A stretch of DNA of 16,962 nucleotides from Deinococcus humi (GTDB taxonomy: Bacteria; Deinococcota; Deinococci; Deinococcales; Deinococcaceae): assembly GCF_014201875.1 (NCBI RefSeq), contig NZ_JACHFL010000037.1, positions 1 through 16,962 on the forward strand, read 5' to 3'. Each line of letters begins with the position of its first letter. Position 1 is the stretch's first letter. This document shows, piece after piece, positions 13,454 through 16,962 of the stretch. Below the pieces are notes generated by a model. It saw only the letters and a program-made list of their open reading frames with translations, had not been told where the DNA came from and ran no database searches. Position numbers and translations under genes: made by a program.

Positions 13454-16400
13454 TCAGGCATACCGCTCTGCAGATCGAGAGAACCCAAGACTGGTGAGCC
13501 CTTCGGTGACCATGCCTTGGAGCTGTTCAGGTCCCCCCTGCTCCGCAGCAGGCTCAGCTGGGCAAGGCCCGGGCCGCAGCTTTTCATTCAGGCGGCCTGC
13601 GAGCACCTTCAGCCGGTGGTAAGTGCTCGGGTGGCTCAGGACAAATTCCAACACGGGCGAGGCTGCGCCAGGCCACCCCCGCAAAACCCGTGCCTCGGCC
13701 AGGTACGTCAATCCTTCCAAAACTTGAGGGATCTCCTGGATCGACCAGGCCAGGTGCAGGCCTCGTGCCAGGAAGTCCCGCGCGGCTTGGTCCCGCCCCA
13801 TGGCGGCAGTGGCGCGGCCCAGGACGTTGAGGGCAGCGGACTGTGTCATTGCGTCCCTTTCGGCTTCTGCCAACGCGAGGGTCTGCTTGCCCAGATGCTG
13901 GGCCTCCTCAAAGGCGCCCTGTTCGCAGGCCACGGTGGCAAGGTTCCGAAGCAGGCTGGAGATATTGCTCTCAGGCGCTTGCTTCTGGGCGAGCGCCAGG
14001 CCTTGTTCAAGAGACGCTCTGGCTTCCTCGAGCCGGCCAGCTGTCAGAAACAGGTAGCCTCGCGCCAGCTGCAGCACAATAGTTGCGTGCGGCTGGCTGA
14101 GTAGAGGGCCAAGGCCTTCCAGCTGATCGAGGCTCTGCCCGGCCTCCTTCAGACGGCCAAGAGCCGTTTGAAGCTGGGCGAGGTGACAGAGGTTGGCCGC
14201 CCGCCCGTAGTTAGACTCATCACCGTTTTTTTCTCCAAGGGCCAGTGAGGTCTCCTGGTGCCGCATGGCCGCGTGGAAATCTCCCCGAAGCCGCGCGAGA
14301 GCGCCCAGGAAATTTTCACCCCGCTGGGCGGCTGCGCTGTTCGGCAGGATGAGTGTCATGGCGCGCTCGCCCATTACGCGCGCTGCCTCGAAGGCTCCCA
14401 ATCGCACATGGAACCACGCCTGCCGGAGCAGCATCTCCCCAAGGACGGGACTATACGCAGGCTCGGGGTCTGTGATCGCCCCCGTCGCCTGAGCGTAGAA
14501 TGCCAGACCTTCCTGGTACCGCCCTTTCCGGTCGAAATAATGCATCATGGTCGATGACGCTGGTTGCAGACAATCAAGGCGGGTTTGCTCGATGCCCCAG
14601 CTCCAGGCGAGCAGGATATTCCCGGATTCCTCATCCAGCGCTGAGCGCGCTGCCTCGCCGCCGGGACCTTCGAGATTCTGACTCCACTCAGCCATACGCG
14701 TGAGGTAGTACAGCCCATGGCGCTCCTGAACGACGCGCAACTCCAGCGGATCTTGCGCCAGCAACTCCTGAGCGTACTGGAAGAGCAGCGCGTGGCGATC
14801 GTAACGTCCACGCGGTGAGAGTCGGAGCAACGATTTGTCCACCAGGGCTGCAAGCACAGGGAGGGGAACTCCGGCGACCCAGCGGGCCGCTTCCAAGCGG
14901 AAACCTCCTCGGAACACTGCAAGTTGACGAAACGCCTTTTGCTCGTCGGGGGTCAGCTGCCGCCACGAAGACTCGAACACCGCCCGCAGGCTGCGGTGCC
15001 GCCCGGTTCCTGTGCGCTCCGCCGAACTCAGGAAGTCTAGGTTCGTGCCGATCTCACGTGCGATGTCTTCCAGTGTCAGCACACGGGCCCAAACGGCAGC
15101 GAGTTCCAGACCAAGCGGGGAGCCATCGACGAGTTGGCAGATCGCAAGCACATGCGGCAGGTCTGCATCCCCCACGGCAAAGTCCGGCCGGACGCGCCCT
15201 GCCCGCTCCACGAAGAGCTGCACGGCGTCGAAGTGGCGGCTGTGCGTTGGCCCGAAGTCAGCAGTTGCAGGGTAGTCCAACCCACCGATGGGCAGCAGCC
15301 ACTCGCCCGCGACGCCAAGCCGTTCGCGTGACGTCACGACGAGTCGGAGGTCCGGGCAGCGACGAAGCAGTTCGGGCAAGATGACCACGTTGTCAAGCAG
15401 ATGCTCGAAATTGTCGAGTACCAGGAGCCGCCGGGAGCTAAGGTGACGGATCAGGGTTTCCAGCGCGCTCTCCCGACTGGACTGGGCAAGACCGAGGTGG
15501 TCACTCAGACCCAGGACAACGTCGGTGCCTGATGCCAGAGTCTCAAGCGGTACAAACAGGGCGCCCCCAGGATCTTGCAATTCGTGCGCACGCACGGCTT
15601 CCAGGGCCAGGCGGGTCTTTCCAATGCCGCCCGGACCGCTGAGGGTGAGGAGCCGACATTCTGAACGGGACAGGAGCCGCTGGATCTCAGCGAGTTCGAG
15701 GTCGCGCCCAATAAACGAGGTCAAAGCAGTTGACAGAGAATGCCTGGGGCCAGAGGAACCCGTCCCGAAGTTGACCCACTCGGCTCCGGAGTTGGCTGCC
15801 GACTGCTGGAGGACTCGGCCGAGGTGTTCGAGTTCAGCTGTAAGCCCCAAGCCGAAATCCGTACGGAGCCGCTCCACAAACGAGTGATAGGCCTTGCGGG
15901 CCCCTGCGTGATCCCCGGCCTGACGCTGGACCTGCAAGAGCATGCGCAGGGCCATCTCATCAGGTTCGCTGTCTGCCAGCAGGTCTTGGAGCACGGCAGC
16001 GGCCTCCAGGGGCGCGCCGCTCCCCTCCAGTTCTCCAGCCCGGCGCAGGAGTACGGTGTGCCGGAGACCTCGGAGTCGCTCGCGCTCAAGGGTCAGCCAA
16101 TCCGCAAACTCGCCCGGTTCGTCGCCGTCCAGATGATCCATCAACGGACCCTTGTAGTGGCTGAGGGCTTCCTGCCAAGCTTTTGCTTCAGCCGCCCTGG
16201 TGAACGCTTCCACATCGGTCAGCACCTTCCAGCGTACCCGCTGGCGCTCAACCTCCAGGTCAGAGGCAACAGCTTGTGTGCGCGCCCGAAGCAGAAGCTG
16301 ACGAAGATTGCTTCGGGCCGTATGGGGATTGCTGTCTGGCCAAAACAGGTCGGCAAGTCGCTCACGGTCTACCCAGTCGCCTTGGTAAGCCAGGTAAGCC

Positions 16401-16492
16401 AGCAATTGATATCGCTTGTTTGGCAGAAAAGCCGTTACTTGGCTGTTCGATTCAGCTCGTGCCCAGCCCAGCAGAGATACAGAAGTCGTCAT
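13454..16492 (-). CDS. SARP/AfsR-type transcriptional regulator with NB-ARC ATPase and TPR repeats
   Basis: 1012 residues from the ATG at 16492 (MTTSVSLLGW), with GGAG seven bases upstream. The open frame reaches 16597, but that extension reads through an IS terminal repeat and is rejected. Domains in order: an OmpR-like winged helix (about 1-90, with NKRYQLLAYLAYQGDWVDRE and LFWPDSNPHTARSNLRQLL); a BTAD domain (about 95-230, ending FVERLRTDFGLGLTAELEHL); an NB-ARC/AAA ATPase with Walker A GPGGIGKT (286-293) and Walker B LLVLDN (356-361) plus a TSRERL sensor; and a C-terminal helical TPR array to the end. SARPs bind short direct repeats and activate adjacent clusters; ATP binding and the TPR array gate this in response to a signal. 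Its likely target is the neighbouring hydrolase operon. Confidence 0.92.
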   Translation of the reverse strand: MTTSVSLLGWARAESNSQVTAFLPNKRYQLLAYLAYQGDWVDRERLADLFWPDSNPHTARSNLRQLLLRARTQAVASDLEVERQRVRWKVLTDVEAFTRAAEAKAWQEALSHYKGPLMDHLDGDEPGEFADWLTLERERLRGLRHTVLLRRAGELEGSGAPLEAAAVLQDLLADSEPDEMALRMLLQVQRQAGDHAGARKAYHSFVERLRTDFGLGLTAELEHLGRVLQQSAANSGAEWVNFGTGSSGPRHSLSTALTSFIGRDLELAEIQRLLSRSECRLLTLSGPGGIGKTRLALEAVRAHELQDPGGALFVPLETLASGTDVVLGLSDHLGLAQSSRESALETLIRHLSSRRLLVLDNFEHLLDNVVILPELLRRCPDLRLVVTSRERLGVAGEWLLPIGGLDYPATADFGPTHSRHFDAVQLFVERAGRVRPDFAVGDADLPHVLAICQLVDGSPLGLELAAVWARVLTLEDIAREIGTNLDFLSSAERTGTGRHRSLRAVFESSWRQLTPDEQKAFRQLAVFRGGFRLEAARWVAGVPLPVLAALVDKSLLRLSPRGRYDRHALLFQYAQELLAQDPLELRVVQERHGLYYLTRMAEWSQNLEGPGGEAARSALDEESGNILLAWSWGIEQTRLDCLQPASSTMMHYFDRKGRYQEGLAFYAQATGAITDPEPAYSPVLGEMLLRQAWFHVRLGAFEAARVMGERAMTLILPNSAAAQRGENFLGALARLRGDFHAAMRHQETSLALGEKNGDESNYGRAANLCHLAQLQTALGRLKEAGQSLDQLEGLGPLLSQPHATIVLQLARGYLFLTAGRLEEARASLEQGLALAQKQAPESNISSLLRNLATVACEQGAFEEAQHLGKQTLALAEAERDAMTQSAALNVLGRATAAMGRDQAARDFLARGLHLAWSIQEIPQVLEGLTYLAEARVLRGWPGAASPVLEFVLSHPSTYHRLKVLAGRLNEKLRPGPCPAEPAAEQGGPEQLQGMVTEGLTSLGFSRSAERYA

Positions 16493-16566
16493 GCCCTGTC
16501 TCCGGCCTCCCTCAAGACCCTCGCTCGGTGTTTCATACCACTGTAGCGTGTCTGGCCGCCCGGATG

Positions 16567-16640
16567 GGTTCTGGCAACTTGACCGGCTCAAGGCCACGGA
16601 GGACCAGCAGGCGGCTTGAGATTCGAGCCGTCTGCTGCAT
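16567..16640 (-). mobile_element. Terminal fragment of an IS6-family element
   Basis: GGTTCTGGCAACTT at 16567-16580 repeats the first 14 bases of the 1197 element. Reading inward, the next 50 or so bases resemble that element's right end: GTCAAGTTGCCAGAACC against GTTAAGTTGCCAGAACC, plus shared TGGCC and CCGCC-GCTGG blocks on the minus strand. The rest of the transposase is missing or unrecognisable. The end lies 74 bases upstream of the SARP gene's start, so the regulator's promoter region may include IS sequence. The inner boundary is approximate. Confidence 0.55.
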
Positions 16641-16762
16641 GGTCACGCGCTAGAGGAGAAGCGCAGTGGCTTGCCTGCCCTGGTGAACCGTGTCATCCGG
16701 CCACTCGTCTACATGGTGGATCTGGAGAACCTCGCCGCTCAGGACTACGAGGACTTTGACAC
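16620..16762 (+). pseudogene. Possible gene fragment between two IS6 ends
   Basis: The plus-strand frame from a TGA near 16618 reads SRLLHGHALEEKRSGLPALV, then NRVIRPLVYMVDLENLAAQD and YEDFDTVV, and runs into the IS repeat at 16763. It looks like a true protein in composition, but it has no start codon and no family I recognise. It overlaps the uncertain inner edge of the IS fragment before it. It may be the interior of a gene cut on both sides, or chance. Confidence 0.25.
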
Positions 16763-16962
16763 GGTTGTGGCAAGTTGTTGGCTATCAGAAAGCAGAGGGA
16801 AGTCAGGTACGTAAGCGGCCTGAACTTCAGGCCGCCTGTTCCACGACCTGCTGCCAGGTCTTGAAGGCTTTTTCCTGGTGAAAACGGCGCTGGGGAGCAG
16901 GGACGGTGGAGCGAGCAGGGTGGTGAAGGTTCGTGATTCGAGCGTGCAGGTTGAGAAAACCT
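16763..16962 (-). mobile_element. IS6-family insertion sequence, left end; continues beyond the window
   Basis: GGTTGTGGCAAGTTGT at 16763-16778 is a variant of the IS6 terminal repeat GGTTCTGGCAACTT seen elsewhere in the window. The transposase stop follows 64 bases inside it, compared with 55 in the miniature element. The 3' noncoding tail TGAAGTTCAGGCCGC also matches TGAAATTCAGACCGC of that element. The element runs off the right edge, so its completeness cannot be judged. Confidence 0.7.
16827..16962 (-). CDS. IS6-family transposase, C-terminal part, cut by the window edge
   Basis: The minus-strand frame from the right edge reads GFLNLHARITNLHHPARSTV, then PAPQRRFHQEKAFKTW and QQVVEQAA before the TGA at 16827-16829. 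It aligns residue by residue with the tail of the 1197 element (EFLALHARISNLHQHTRTTV then PALNRRTHQSQAHRAW). This tail lies after the DDE catalytic domain in the IS6 family. The 44 visible codons are free of stops, so this copy could be intact beyond the edge. Confidence 0.75.
   Translation of the reverse strand, partial: GFLNLHARITNLHHPARSTVPAPQRRFHQEKAFKTWQQVVEQAA

Noticed and set aside
16690..16881. 63-residue plus-strand frame near the right edge
   Set aside because: It crosses an IS terminal repeat and runs antisense to a transposase tail that aligns with a second copy in the window.

Overview
The window looks like an accessory stretch of a high-GC bacterial chromosome or plasmid, most likely from the Deinococcus group. 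That assignment rests on the type of regulator (a 1012-residue SARP/BTAD-NB-ARC-TPR protein), on IS6-like transposase remnants that resemble those I associate with deinococci, and on strong GAGG-type ribosome-binding sites. It is an inference from family resemblance, not a database match.

Left part (1-3300): a patchwork of small and broken genes. A Doc/Fic-type toxin (527..970, minus) follows a 44-codon gene with a perfect ribosome-binding site (976..1110, minus), which is the likely antitoxin. Next comes a 284-bp element with 16-bp perfect terminal inverted repeats (1197..1480), an internally deleted IS6-family copy that keeps only the first and last codons of its transposase. Then follow a small HNH nuclease (1557..1844, plus), the C-terminal third of a superfamily-I helicase broken by an 8-bp tandem duplication (1885..2430, minus), a second internally deleted and frameshifted IS6 transposase (2431..about 2790, minus), and a frameshifted lipoprotein stub (3089..3272, minus).

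Central and right part (3308-16492): seven complete genes all read leftward on the minus strand. The first in transcriptional order is the large SARP-type regulator (13454..16492). A 341-bp gap follows, holding two abutting copies of an 11-bp direct repeat (13225..13246), the geometry SARP proteins are known to bind. Then come six exported proteins: serine hydrolases of the beta-lactamase/PBP-like fold (11583..13112, 4545..6116, 3308..4435), a fourth member that has lost all three catalytic motifs and is a lipoprotein (6188..7432), a Tat-exported alpha/beta hydrolase (7584..8969), and a 785-residue Tat lipoprotein of unknown function with beta-trefoil-like repeats and a long hydrophobic segment (9168..11525). 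A decayed copy of that lipoprotein's C-terminal tail lies between two of the genes (7454..7582).

Working model (inference): the regulator switches on a set of cell-surface or secreted enzymes and binding proteins that act on a peptide, ester or lactam substrate outside the cytoplasm. The cluster is flanked on both sides by IS6 traces in the same orientation (2431..2790 on the left; 16567..16640 and 16763..16962 on the right), so the block could have moved as a unit. No tRNA, rRNA or CRISPR array was seen.
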